Shown piece by piece: positions 9,298 through 17,470 of a stretch of 64,000 nt of DNA; the stretch's first letter is position 1; the number at the start of each line of letters is the position of its first letter. This DNA is from Kineosporia succinea (GTDB lineage Bacteria > Actinomycetota > Actinomycetes > Actinomycetales > Kineosporiaceae), in NCBI RefSeq assembly GCF_030811555.1, contig NZ_JAUSQZ010000001.1:3221241-3285240 (forward strand), in the 5' to 3' direction. Position numbers and translations under genes: made by a program. The notes under the pieces are model-generated. The model searched no databases. It was not told the origin of the DNA and was given only the letters and a program-made list of their open reading frames with translations.

Positions 9298-10218
9298 TCA
9301 GCCGTTGAGGTGGCGCAGCAGGAAGAGCATGTTCGCCGGTCGCTCGGCCAGGCGACGGATGTAGTAGCCGTACCAGTCGGTGCCGAACGGCAGGTAGACC
9401 CGCACGTCCACACCGGCCTTCGCGAGACTGAGCTGCTCGTCGGTGCGGATGCCGTACAGCATCTGCAGCTCCCAGCTGTCTCTGGTCCGCCCGAGCCGGT
9501 TCGCGGTCGCGCAGGCCTCGGCCACCAGGGCCAGGTCGTGCGTGGCGATCATCGGGTGACCCTCGCCGCTGAACAGGATCTCCATGCACCGGCGGTAGGC
9601 CGCGTCGACGTCGGCCTTGGCCGGGTGGGCCACCGAAGCCGGTTCCGCGTAGGCGCCTTTCACCAGGCGGATGCGGGACCCGGCGGTGGCCAGGTCGCGG
9701 CAGTCGCCCTCGGTGCGGTAGAGCGCGGCCTGCAGCACGGCCCCCACCCAGGGGTACTGCGCGCGCAGCTCGGCCAGGATGCCCAGCGTGGAGTCGATCG
9801 TGGTGTGGTCCTCCATGTCGAGGGTCATCGTGGTGCCGGCCTCGGACGCCGCCGCGGCCACCGAGAACGCGTTCTCCATGGCGATCTGGTAGCCGTCGGG
9901 CCCCAGCGCCTGACCCAGGGCCGACAGCTTCACCGACACCTCGGCCCGGTCCGCGAGGCCGTGCTCCTTGAGCGAGACCAGCAGCGAGCGGTAGGCGGCG
10001 GCGGTGGCCGCGGCCTGGGCCCGGTCGGTGACGTCCTCGCCGAGTACGTCGAGCGTCACGGACAGGTCCTGCTCCCGCAGCGACTTCGTGACCTGCAGGG
10101 CGGACTCGGCGTCCGGCCCGGCGATGAACCGGCGCACCATCTTGCGACTGATCGGCAGAGCGCTCACAGAGGCCCGAACCGGCCGGGTCTGGGCGGCCGC
10201 CAGCAGGAGTTTCGGCAT
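9298..10218 (-). CDS. putA: Proline dehydrogenase (monofunctional PutA-type)
   Basis: FAD enzyme that oxidises proline to P5C and passes electrons to the quinone pool. It is 306 aa, the short monofunctional actinobacterial form. The (beta/alpha)8 core shows conserved patches MDMEDHTT-like (LDMEDHTTI), RLVKGAYAEP and, near the C-terminus, the YIRRLAERP segment that contacts the substrate carboxylate. ATG 10218 is supported by TAGCCT on the minus strand (10230-10225), 6 nt upstream, predicting a leaderless mRNA. It is first gene of a two-gene operon with P5CDH and divergent from a PucR-type regulator. Confidence 0.95.
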   Translation of the reverse strand: MPKLLLAAAQTRPVRASVSALPISRKMVRRFIAGPDAESALQVTKSLREQDLSVTLDVLGEDVTDRAQAAATAAAYRSLLVSLKEHGLADRAEVSVKLSALGQALGPDGYQIAMENAFSVAAAASEAGTTMTLDMEDHTTIDSTLGILAELRAQYPWVGAVLQAALYRTEGDCRDLATAGSRIRLVKGAYAEPASVAHPAKADVDAAYRRCMEILFSGEGHPMIATHDLALVAEACATANRLGRTRDSWELQMLYGIRTDEQLSLAKAGVDVRVYLPFGTDWYGYYIRRLAERPANMLFLLRHLNG

Positions 10219-10295
10219 ACGGCCAGGCTAGGAGCGGGACCGGAATGCCACCATGTGCAGATGTCACGAGCCGTTTCGACGATTGTCGTACTGGG

Positions 10296-11534
10296 ATGAC
10301 CGCCGCTGCGGCCGAGTCCGACCCGCGCGCGCTGCAGGAGCTCGTCGACGACGTGTCCGACCTGCTGCAGGCCCCGGCCGTGCTCGAGGACCTCGGATTC
10401 GCCCTGGTGGCCTACGGTTCGCAGAGCCCGGAGGGCGTCGACCAGGTGCGGGCCGCGACGATCCTGCGCAAGACCGCGACGTCGCAGGTGCGCACCTACT
10501 TTCTGGAGCACGGCATCGCCTCGGCCACCGGCCCGGTGCGGATCCCGGCCGACGAGTCGCGCCAGATCGCCGCGCGGGTCTGCATCCCGGTGCGTTCGGG
10601 CGGGCGGACGCACGGGTACCTCTGGGTGGTGGAGCCGCCCACCGGGGTGGCCGGCGATGCGCTGGCCCGGGTCACGCCGCTCGCGGACCGGGCCGGGGTG
10701 CTGCTCGCGCGGCGCGCGGGGGTGGCCGACGAGCGGGCGTCCCTGGTCGACGCCTTCCTGCTCGAGGACGCGTCGGACGGCGCCGGTGGGTCCGCGGGCG
10801 AGGTGCCGGGCCGGGTGGTGGGCGCCTGGCGTCGTCTGGTCGAGCTCGGTGAGGTGAACCCGGGAGAACCGTTCGTGGTGGCCGACTTCCGTCGGCCGGG
10901 CGAGGTGCGCAGGCGCTCGGTGCTGTCCGTGCCGGTGGGGGCGGACGCCGACCTGGTGACGCGGCGGGTGACGCGGCAGCTCCCGGCCGGGGCGGTCGCC
11001 GGGGTGAGCGAGCCGTGCGGCTTCCCGGGTGGCTCGGGCGGCACCGGCGGTTCGGGTGGCGCTGGTGGCGCTGGTGGCCCGGGGTTCGCCGGGGGCCCAG
11101 GTGGTGTGGGTGGCTCGGCGGGGGCCGGCGTTCCGGTGGGGCCCGCGATCGCCGCCCGCCAGGCCGCGGCCGCCGCGGTGACGGCTCTGGCCCGGCCGCA
11201 GCTCGGTCCGGTGCTGAGCTGGAGCCGGCTGGGGTTCTACCGGGTGCTGGCTTCGGGGCCGGCCGCGGTGGAGGCCCTGGTCGCCGGTACCCCGGCGGCT
11301 CTGCTGCGCGAGAAGGCCGACGCCGACCTGATCCGCACGGTGCTGGTCTGGCTGGACTCCGGCGGCAACGCGGCGCGTACGGCGGCCGCGCTCTCGGTGC
11401 ACCGCCAGACCCTGTACTACCGGCTGGAGCGCGTCGAGCAGCTGACCGGCGTGGACCTGGACGAGGGCGAGGCCCGCCTCGGCCTGCACCTCGGACTGGC
11501 ACTGGGGGAGGTGCTGGCCCGGAGCGGGGACTGA
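10296..11534 (+). CDS. PucR-family transcriptional regulator (probable proline-utilisation activator)
   Basis: The 412-aa protein ends in the PucR-type helix-turn-helix (about 345-395; NAARTAAALSVHRQTLYYRLERVEQLTG region), the DNA-binding part of this family. The N-terminal two thirds form a sensor domain without a named ligand motif. A Gly/Ala/Ser-rich insertion at about residues 243-283 is probably a flexible linker. Because it is divergent from the proline dehydrogenase/P5CDH operon, with only 77 bp between starts, it is likely the proline-responsive activator, as PucR-type PruC/PruR is in mycobacteria; that role is inferred from context. The start at ATG 10296 is the first plausible one; an upstream in-frame ATG at 10245 would overlap the opposing promoter. 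Confidence 0.85.
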   Translation: MTAAAAESDPRALQELVDDVSDLLQAPAVLEDLGFALVAYGSQSPEGVDQVRAATILRKTATSQVRTYFLEHGIASATGPVRIPADESRQIAARVCIPVRSGGRTHGYLWVVEPPTGVAGDALARVTPLADRAGVLLARRAGVADERASLVDAFLLEDASDGAGGSAGEVPGRVVGAWRRLVELGEVNPGEPFVVADFRRPGEVRRRSVLSVPVGADADLVTRRVTRQLPAGAVAGVSEPCGFPGGSGGTGGSGGAGGAGGPGFAGGPGGVGGSAGAGVPVGPAIAARQAAAAAVTALARPQLGPVLSWSRLGFYRVLASGPAAVEALVAGTPAALLREKADADLIRTVLVWLDSGGNAARTAAALSVHRQTLYYRLERVEQLTGVDLDEGEARLGLHLGLALGEVLARSGD

Positions 11535-11729
11535 ACGAAGACCCGGCCGGGGGGAGAGGTGCCCCGGGAAGGGGGCCGACGCGTCGTCAGGCACCGAAGC
11601 CCCGGCGCCGGCCCGGACCCACCCACCCGGGAAGACGAGCCGCCCGCGCGACATGTGAGGTCGAGTGGACCGCCGATTCCAGGAGTGCCCCGGACCGCTC
11701 GCCCGGCCCGGCCCGGGCATGATGGCCGC

Positions 11730-12569
11730 ATGGTTGAGCAGGTCTCTGAACAGGTCTCCGAGCAGGCGTCCGGCCGCGTCGCGATCCTCGGCGCGGGCAA
11801 CATGGGCGGCACGATCCTGGCCGGTCTGCTGCGTGCGGGCCGGGGCCCGGCCGACGTGGTGGTCTCGGCCCGGCGCCCCGAACGGGCAGCCGAACTGAGG
11901 CGGCAGCACGGGATCGAGGTGCTCGACAACGTCTCCGCCGCGGCCTGGGGCGACACCGTGCTGATCGCGGTCAAGCCCCGTGACGTGTCCGGTCTGCTGA
12001 AGGAGATCAGCCCGGCCCTGCGCCCGGGCACGCTGGTCGTCTCGCTGGCGGCGGGCCAGACCATCGCCGCGCTGGAGTCCGACCTGCCCGAGGGCACCCC
12101 GGTGATCCGGGTGATGCCGAACACCCCGTCGCTGGTCGACCAGGGCATGTCGGTGCTCAGCCCGAGCGAGCACTGCCGGCCCGAGCACACCGAACGCGCC
12201 CAGGAACTGCTCTCCGCCACCGGCAAGGTGCTGCAGGTGCCCGAGGCCTACCAGGACGCCGTCACCGCGGTCAGCGGCTCCGGCCCGGCCTACGTCTTCT
12301 ACGTGGCCGAGGCGATGATCGAGGCGGGCGTACTGCTCGGGCTGCCTCGCACCACGTCCACCGAACTCGTGGTGCAGACCCTGTTCGGCGCCGCCACCAT
12401 GCTGCGCCAGACCGGGACCCACCCGAGCATCCTGCGTGAGCAGGTCACCAGCCCGGGCGGCACCACCGCGGCGGCCCTGCGGCTGCTCGACGACCAGCGG
12501 GTGCGCGGCGCCTTCGTCTCGGCGATCGAGGCGGCCTGCCAGCGGTCGGAGCAGCTCTCCAAGAACTGA
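11730..12569 (+). CDS. proC: Pyrroline-5-carboxylate reductase
   Basis: Reduces P5C to proline with NAD(P)H, the last step of proline biosynthesis. The 279-aa protein opens with a Rossmann motif (AILGAGNMGG), has the VMPNTP block and ends with the family signature around VTSPGGTTAAALRLL. The frame is open from 11559, but ATG 11730 gives the standard ProC N-terminus; CATGAT at 11718-11723, 6 nt upstream, is a tolerable -10. It sits next to the genes of proline catabolism, so both directions of proline metabolism are encoded within 5 kb. Confidence 0.96.
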   Translation: MVEQVSEQVSEQASGRVAILGAGNMGGTILAGLLRAGRGPADVVVSARRPERAAELRRQHGIEVLDNVSAAAWGDTVLIAVKPRDVSGLLKEISPALRPGTLVVSLAAGQTIAALESDLPEGTPVIRVMPNTPSLVDQGMSVLSPSEHCRPEHTERAQELLSATGKVLQVPEAYQDAVTAVSGSGPAYVFYVAEAMIEAGVLLGLPRTTSTELVVQTLFGAATMLRQTGTHPSILREQVTSPGGTTAAALRLLDDQRVRGAFVSAIEAACQRSEQLSKN

Positions 12570-12614
12570 GGCCGAACCTGCCACGAGCCCCTACCAACGA
12601 TTACGGTAAAGGTC

Positions 12615-13796
12615 GTGGAGGCATTGCGGCTGGTCTGGGACGAGGCATTCACGGCGTACGACTTCGGCGTCGAGCATCCGATGGCCCCGATCCGGCTGGA
12701 GCTCACCGCCCGGCTGGCCGACGCCCTGGGCCTGCTCGACGCCGCCGGCGTGCACGTGGTCAGCGCCGAGCCGGCGTCCGACGAGCTGCTGCTCACCGTG
12801 CACGCGGCCGACTACGTCGAGGCGGTGCGCCGGGCCTCGACCCGTCCCACGCTCGGCGACCTGAAGTACGGCCTGGGCTCGAGCGACGTGCCCACCTTCC
12901 CCGGCATGCACGAGGCCAGCGCCCGGATCTGCGCGGCCAGCCGGGAGGTCGCGCTCGCGGTCTGGTCGGGGCAGGCCGAGCACGGGGTGAACTTCGTCGG
13001 CGGCATGCACCACGCGATGCCCGCCGCCGCCAGCGGTTTCTGCGTCTACAACGACGTCGGTGTGGCCATCCACGCGCTGCTCGAGGCGGGCGCGAAGCGG
13101 GTGGCCTACGTCGACGTCGACGTCCACCACGGTGACGGCGTCGAGAAGATGTTCTGGGACGACCCCCGCGTGCTCACGATCTCGCTGCACGAGAACGGGC
13201 GGGTGCTCTTTCCCGGCACCGGCTTCCCGGAGGAGATCGGCGGGCCCGCGGCCGAGGGCGAGGCGGTGAACGTGGCCCTGCCGCCGGGCACCTCCGACGC
13301 CGGCTGGCTGCGCGCCTTCCACGCCGTGGTGCCCCCGCTGCTGCAGGCCTTCGAGCCCGACGTCCTGGTGACCCAGCAGGGCTGCGATTCGCACGTGCTC
13401 GACCCGCTGGCCCACCTCGCCCTCTCGGTGGACGCCCAGCGCGCCTCCTACGAGGCCCTGCACGACTTCGCCCACCGCTTCGCGCACGGCCGCTGGGTGG
13501 CCTTCGGCGGGGGCGGGTACGAGGTGGTGGACGTGGTTCCCCGGGCCTGGTCACACCTGATCGGCATCGCGGCGCACCGGCCGGTGCCACCGGGCACCGA
13601 CGTGCCCGCCGCCTGGCGGGAGTACGTCTCGGCCCGGTGCGGCCGTCCGGCCCCGCAACGGATGACGGACGGCGCGAACACCGACTACCGGTCGTGGGCC
13701 ACCGGGTACGACCCGGCCGACGCCATCGATCGCGTGGTGCTCGCCACCCGTAAGGCGATCTTCCCTCTCCACGGGCTCGACCCGTACTTCGACTGA
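12615..13796 (+). CDS. acuC: AcuC-type histone-deacetylase-like protein
   Basis: Zinc-dependent deacetylase of the arginase/deacetylase fold, 393 aa. The key elements are present: GGMHHAM (proton-relay His pair), YVDVDVHHGDG (metal ligands and active-site HH), and QGCDSHVLDPLAHL (third metal ligand). In Bacillus, AcuC deacetylates acetyl-CoA synthetase; here the partner is unknown, since no acs gene lies nearby. The GTG at 12615 is supported by TACGGT (12602-12607), 7 nt upstream. It follows proC by 45 bp but probably has its own leaderless transcript. Confidence 0.92.
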   Translation: MEALRLVWDEAFTAYDFGVEHPMAPIRLELTARLADALGLLDAAGVHVVSAEPASDELLLTVHAADYVEAVRRASTRPTLGDLKYGLGSSDVPTFPGMHEASARICAASREVALAVWSGQAEHGVNFVGGMHHAMPAAASGFCVYNDVGVAIHALLEAGAKRVAYVDVDVHHGDGVEKMFWDDPRVLTISLHENGRVLFPGTGFPEEIGGPAAEGEAVNVALPPGTSDAGWLRAFHAVVPPLLQAFEPDVLVTQQGCDSHVLDPLAHLALSVDAQRASYEALHDFAHRFAHGRWVAFGGGGYEVVDVVPRAWSHLIGIAAHRPVPPGTDVPAAWREYVSARCGRPAPQRMTDGANTDYRSWATGYDPADAIDRVVLATRKAIFPLHGLDPYFD

Positions 13797-13812
13797 ACCC
13801 TCTTCCGAGGGT
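13797..13812 (+). terminator. Short hairpin after acuC
   Basis: A 6-bp stem with a TTCC loop begins directly after the acuC stop codon. The stem is short, so its strength as a terminator is uncertain. Confidence 0.4.
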
Positions 13813-14145
13813 CGTCACGGGCAAGAATTCTCATGATCGCGGGGCGGCTCCGGGCTGTCACCCATGAGTAAGTTTTTGTCCCCCGAAAGGGCTTCGAGGT
13901 CGGACTTCGATGCACACCAGGCCCGTACTGGTTGGTTGAGGGCCAAAAACGGGCAGTTCGGGGGAGTTGGCGACCCGGTAATTCGGGCCAGTCGGCAACT
14001 CGATTCACACTTCAGGCTCACTTACACCTATGGTTGGTTACGGGGCGTTGCCGATCGTATCCGGAGCGAAATCGACATCCGGTACGAGAGGGACAAGAAC
14101 GGCCCGAGATTCGCACTCCGTCAGCCCTACGAGGGGAGACCTGAG
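13813..14145. promoter_or_regulatory. Long 5' region of the HTH gene
   Basis: About 330 bp without a supported gene, visibly lower in GC than the flanking coding DNA. A TATGGT hexamer at about 14030 could serve as -10 and would leave a leader of roughly 110 nt ending in the Shine-Dalgarno sequence GAGGGGAG (14131-14138). An upstream in-frame extension of the HTH frame is open, but its codon use is unlike a gene. Confidence 0.5.
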
Positions 14146-14370
14146 ATGACCGCCGTGCGTGCCCTGCCCAGGGGAGATTTCGAAGTCCGTTTCCTCACCG
14201 TGGCCGAGGTGGCCGGGATCATGAGGGTGTCGAAGATGACCGTCTACCGACTCGTGCATGCGGGTGAGCTCGCCGCGATGCGGGTGGGGCGCTCCTACCG
14301 GGTGCCGGAGCGCGCGGTCCAGGAGTACCTTCGGCATTCCTACATGAGTGGTGCCGGCGAGACGGCCTGA
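14146..14370 (+). CDS. Excisionase/MerR-type helix-turn-helix protein (Rv0500A-like)
   Basis: A 74-aa DNA-binding protein built almost wholly from one winged-helix excisionase-type HTH: LTVAEVAGIMRVSKMTVYRL, then a basic wing (MRVGRSYRVP). This is the highly conserved actinobacterial protein found between proC and the bS22 gene. It is related in fold to BldC, but I make no claim of orthology. It has no enzymatic part and is probably a small transcription factor. The ATG at 14146 has a strong Shine-Dalgarno (GAGGGGAG), so unlike its neighbours this gene is leadered. Confidence 0.9.
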   Translation: MTAVRALPRGDFEVRFLTVAEVAGIMRVSKMTVYRLVHAGELAAMRVGRSYRVPERAVQEYLRHSYMSGAGETA

Positions 14371-14548
14371 TCATCGGCTGAGGTCCACCGGAGCCCGCCT
14401 GTCGGAGGGCGAGACCGGGGGCACCGTGTCCGAGGCGCTACCCTGGGACCAGGTACGGCTTGGTGTGGGTCTTCTCTTCCCGCGCCGCGAGCAACCTTGA
14501 TCCCGCGAAGGCGTCGCGGGCGACCCGATCTACGAACTGCGAGGACCC

Positions 14549-14647
14549 GTGGGCTCCGTCATCAAGAAGCGCCGCAAGCGGATGGCCAAGAAGAAGCACC
14601 GCAAGCTGCTGCGCAAGACGCGTCACCAGCGTCGCAACAAGAAGTAG
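14549..14647 (+). CDS. Small ribosomal protein bS22 (AURKAIP1/COX24 domain)
   Basis: A 32-aa, extremely basic peptide starting GTG at 14549 ([19 protein letters not shown]...), about two thirds Lys/Arg/His. It matches the tiny AURKAIP1/COX24-domain protein found on mycobacterial 30S subunits and named bS22; the homologous locus Rv0500B is in the same place. An AGGA ribosome site lies 8 bp upstream. It is followed by a UUCG-loop terminator. It is short enough to be missed by most gene callers. Confidence 0.9.
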   Translation: MGSVIKKRRKRMAKKKHRKLLRKTRHQRRNKK

Positions 14648-14678
14648 CACCATCTGAACCGGACGTAGTACCGCACAC

Positions 14679-14704
14679 CGGCGGCCAGTTTCGACTGGCC
14701 GCCG
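14679..14704 (+). terminator. Terminator after the bS22 gene
   Basis: A perfect 11-bp stem (CGGCGGCCAGT and its complement) closed by a TTCG tetraloop, 31 bp after the stop codon. UUCG loops are very stable. Confidence 0.85.
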
Positions 14705-15194
14705 CGCGTGCTTTGGGGGCGATTCCAGAACGTCGAAACCGGCTTGCGGACGCGTCGGTCACCGCCGGGGAGCGGTGGACACCTGCGGTGGTCGTCTCGG
14801 GGAGGGACGCCGCGGTCGGCCGGGAAGGTTCGCGGCCGAGAGGATCCGGCCGGGAACAGCTGCCCGGGCCGGGCGGGGGAGAGCCGGGCGGATCCGGCCA
14901 GGAGCGGCCGGGCCGGGGCGGACCCTGACGCGCGCCGGGGGAGAACCGGGCAGATCCGGCCGGTGATCATGCGTGTTTCGCGTCTGGAACCGGTGAGGCC
15001 TGCGCGTCGCGAGGCGGGGCGCCCGGCGGCGGCCGATGATGGACCGGCGGCCGGGGGAGGCGCGGCTCTCCTGATCGTGGTCGCGGCTCGGCGGGCGCCG
15101 GTCATCAGCGCCGGTGAGGCCCGAGGCATCAGGACGGTTCACCGGGCACGGGTTCGTCAACGGCGGGTTCACCGAGTACGGGGCGGGAGGTCTG
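14705..15194. other. 490-bp spacer before the SDR gene
   Basis: No gene is supported. The spacer contains loosely repeated GC-rich blocks resembling GAACCGGGCAGATCCGGCCGG (about 14840-14960) that could form secondary structure. The only clear signal is the Shine-Dalgarno GGGAGG at 15185-15190 for the next gene. Confidence 0.6.
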
Positions 15195-16262
15195 ATGGGC
15201 AGGTCGGTGCTGGTGGCCGGGGTGTCTCGTTATCTCGGAGGCCGATTCGCCCGTCTTCTGGCCGAGCAGCCCGGGGTGGACCGGGTGATCGGCGTCGACG
15301 TGATCGCGCCCCCTCACGACATCGGCCGGGCCGAGTTCGTGCGGGCGGACATCCGGAACTCGATGGTCGGCCGGATCATCGAGCAGACCGGCGTCGACAC
15401 GGTCGTGCACATGAGTGTGATCGCCACGCCGGTCTCGGCCGGGGGCCGCACGGCCCAGAAGGAGATCAACGTCATCGGCTCGATGCAGCTGCTGGCCGCC
15501 TGCCAGCGGGCGCCGCGGCTGCGGCGGCTGGTGGTGAAGTCGACGTCCGCCGTCTACGGCAGCAGCCCGCGCGACCCGGCGATGTTCACCGAGACGACCG
15601 TGGGCAAGCACCTCCCGCGCAGCGGCTGGGGCAAGGACTCGGCCGAGGTCGAGGAGTACGTGCGCGGTTTCAGCCGCCGTCGCCCCGAGGTCTCGGTGGT
15701 GACGCTGCGGCTCGCGAACATCCTCGGCCCGGGCATCCGCACCCCGCTGACCGACTACTTCTCGCTGCCGGTGATCCCGGGGGTGCTCGGGTTCGACCCC
15801 CGGCTGCAGTTCCTGCACGAGGACGACGCGCTCGCGGCGATCCGCCTGGCCACGCTGGGCGAGGCCGAGGGAGTGATCAACGTGGCCGGTGACGGCGTGA
15901 TCAGCCTGGGGCAGGCGGCGCGGTTCGCGGGCCGTCCGACGGTGGGCGTCCCGCCGCGCCTGGCCGGGCTCATGGGCACCCTCCACCACCGCGGCGGTCT
16001 GGCCGACTTCAGCGCCGACCAGTTGCGATACCTGCGCTACGGCCGCTGCCTCGACACCACGCGCATGCGCGAACGGCTCGGCCTCGAGCCCGTCTACAGC
16101 ACCCGGGCCGCGTTCAAGGACTTCGTCCGCACCCGCGGCCTGCGCGGCCCGCTCTCGCCCGAGGTGGTGAACGCGGTCGAGCGCCAGGTGGTGCAGTGGA
16201 TCCGCCCCGGCGGGCGCCCAGCCGCCCCGGACCGCAGCGGTCCCCGGGTGGGACGTTCGTGA
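15195..16262 (+). CDS. NAD-dependent epimerase/dehydratase-like SDR (Rv0501/GalE2-like)
   Basis: A 355-aa extended-SDR protein. The N-terminal nucleotide-binding turn is VLVAGVSRYLGG. The expected catalytic Tyr-x-x-x-Lys appears replaced: in the segment GWGKDSAEVE the aligned positions are Trp145 and Ser149. The protein may therefore bind NAD(H) without classic epimerase chemistry. The ATG at 15195 has a good Shine-Dalgarno (GGGAGG). The gene overlaps the acyltransferase gene by 4 bases (GTGA), so the two products are probably coupled in amount and function. The same pair occurs in M. tuberculosis as Rv0501-Rv0502. Confidence 0.85.
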   Translation: MGRSVLVAGVSRYLGGRFARLLAEQPGVDRVIGVDVIAPPHDIGRAEFVRADIRNSMVGRIIEQTGVDTVVHMSVIATPVSAGGRTAQKEINVIGSMQLLAACQRAPRLRRLVVKSTSAVYGSSPRDPAMFTETTVGKHLPRSGWGKDSAEVEEYVRGFSRRRPEVSVVTLRLANILGPGIRTPLTDYFSLPVIPGVLGFDPRLQFLHEDDALAAIRLATLGEAEGVINVAGDGVISLGQAARFAGRPTVGVPPRLAGLMGTLHHRGGLADFSADQLRYLRYGRCLDTTRMRERLGLEPVYSTRAAFKDFVRTRGLRGPLSPEVVNAVERQVVQWIRPGGRPAAPDRSGPRVGRS

Positions 16263-17470
16263 GCGGGGAACGGGACGTGAGTCCGCGCGTCCGTAGAACC
16301 GGCGCGCCCCAGGTGACGGCCCCCGCGAAAGCCGGCCCCGACGACCTCGCCGCCCGCCAGGTGCGCGGCGGGGCCGAACGCGCCGCCGCCGAACGCAACC
16401 GCCGCGGGCTGAGCCCGATGCTCGCCGAGCCCACCGAACCACCGCCGGCCGTGCCCGACGCCGAGATCGCCCGCCCGGGCGTGGTGCCGAGCGCGAGCGC
16501 GGCCTCGATGGTGTTCTCGATCGCCGGGCAGATCGGGCAGGCCGTGCTCACCGCGATCACCGAGCCGGGCGACGAACCCGACCCGGCGACCGCCGGAACG
16601 GTCGGTGCCGCGGAGCCCGGAGCGCCCGCGGAGGCCCCCGACAGCCCCGACCGGCTGCTCGACCTGATCGAGTTCCTGCGCACCCGCCTGGCCGGCGAGT
16701 ACGAGATGGACGAGTTCGGCTTCGACCCGCAGTTCGCCGACGCGCTGCCGCTCAACCTGCTGCGCCCGCTGTACAAGCACTGGTTCCGGGTGGAGGTGCG
16801 CGGCGCCGAGAACATCCCGGCCGACGGGGGCGCCCTGATCGTGGCCAACCACTCCGGGGCGGTCCCGATGGACGCGCTGATGACCGGGGTCGCGGTGCGG
16901 GAGGAGACCGAGCGTTTCCTGCGCATCCTCGGCGGAGACCTGGTGTTCCAGACGCCGGTGCTCTCCACGCTGGCGCGCCGGGCCGGAGCCACGCTGGCCG
17001 CGAATCCCGACGCCGAGCGCCTGCTCTCGTCGGGTGAGCTGGTGGGGGTCTGGCCGGAGGGCTACAAGGGCATCGGCAAACCCTTCTCGGAGCGCTACAA
17101 GCTGCAGCGGTTCGGACGCGGCGGGTTCGTGTCGGCGGCCCTGCGCACCGGGGTGCCGATCGTGCCGTGCTCGATCGTCGGCGCCGAGGAGATCTACCCG
17201 ATCATCGCCCAGGTGCCCGCTCTGGCCCGGCTGCTGGGCCTGCCGTATCTGCCCGTGACGCCGTTCTTCCCGCTGCTCGGCCCGCTCGGCGCGGTGCCGC
17301 TGCCGAGCAAGTGGCTGATCGAGTTCGGCGCGCCGGTGCCGACGCACGACCTGGGCGCAGCCGCGGCCGAGGACCCGATCCAGGTGTTCGACCTCACCGA
17401 CCGGGTGCGGCAGACCATCCAGCAGACCCTGTACTCACTGCTGGTTCAGCGGCGGTCGGTCTTCTTCTGA
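16259..17470 (+). CDS. Lysophospholipid/MGAT-like acyltransferase
   Basis: A 403-aa PlsC-superfamily acyltransferase of the MGAT-like subgroup. About the first 140 residues are low-complexity and probably disordered. The catalytic block is NHSGAVPMD near residue 197 (a variant of NHX4D), followed by GVWPEGYKGIGKPFSERY and VPIVPCSIVGAEEIYP, the acyl-acceptor and glycerophosphate-binding regions. The acceptor lipid is unknown. GTG 16259 overlaps the SDR stop; an in-frame ATG at 16196 lies inside the SDR gene and is less likely. The 3' end overlaps the convergent HAD gene by 25 bp. Confidence 0.85.
   Translation: MSGERDVSPRVRRTGAPQVTAPAKAGPDDLAARQVRGGAERAAAERNRRGLSPMLAEPTEPPPAVPDAEIARPGVVPSASAASMVFSIAGQIGQAVLTAITEPGDEPDPATAGTVGAAEPGAPAEAPDSPDRLLDLIEFLRTRLAGEYEMDEFGFDPQFADALPLNLLRPLYKHWFRVEVRGAENIPADGGALIVANHSGAVPMDALMTGVAVREETERFLRILGGDLVFQTPVLSTLARRAGATLAANPDAERLLSSGELVGVWPEGYKGIGKPFSERYKLQRFGRGGFVSAALRTGVPIVPCSIVGAEEIYPIIAQVPALARLLGLPYLPVTPFFPLLGPLGAVPLPSKWLIEFGAPVPTHDLGAAAAEDPIQVFDLTDRVRQTIQQTLYSLLVQRRSVFF

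Noticed and set aside
9269-10267. Extension of P5C dehydrogenase through the proline dehydrogenase region (a PutA fusion)
   Set aside because: Proline dehydrogenase is encoded in a different frame of the same strand as a complete 306-aa gene; the extended frame has no proline dehydrogenase motifs.
14649-15129. Gene in the spacer before the SDR
   Set aside because: Open frames on both strands are Arg/Gly/Pro-rich and have no ribosome site. The blocks are GC-rich near-repeats.
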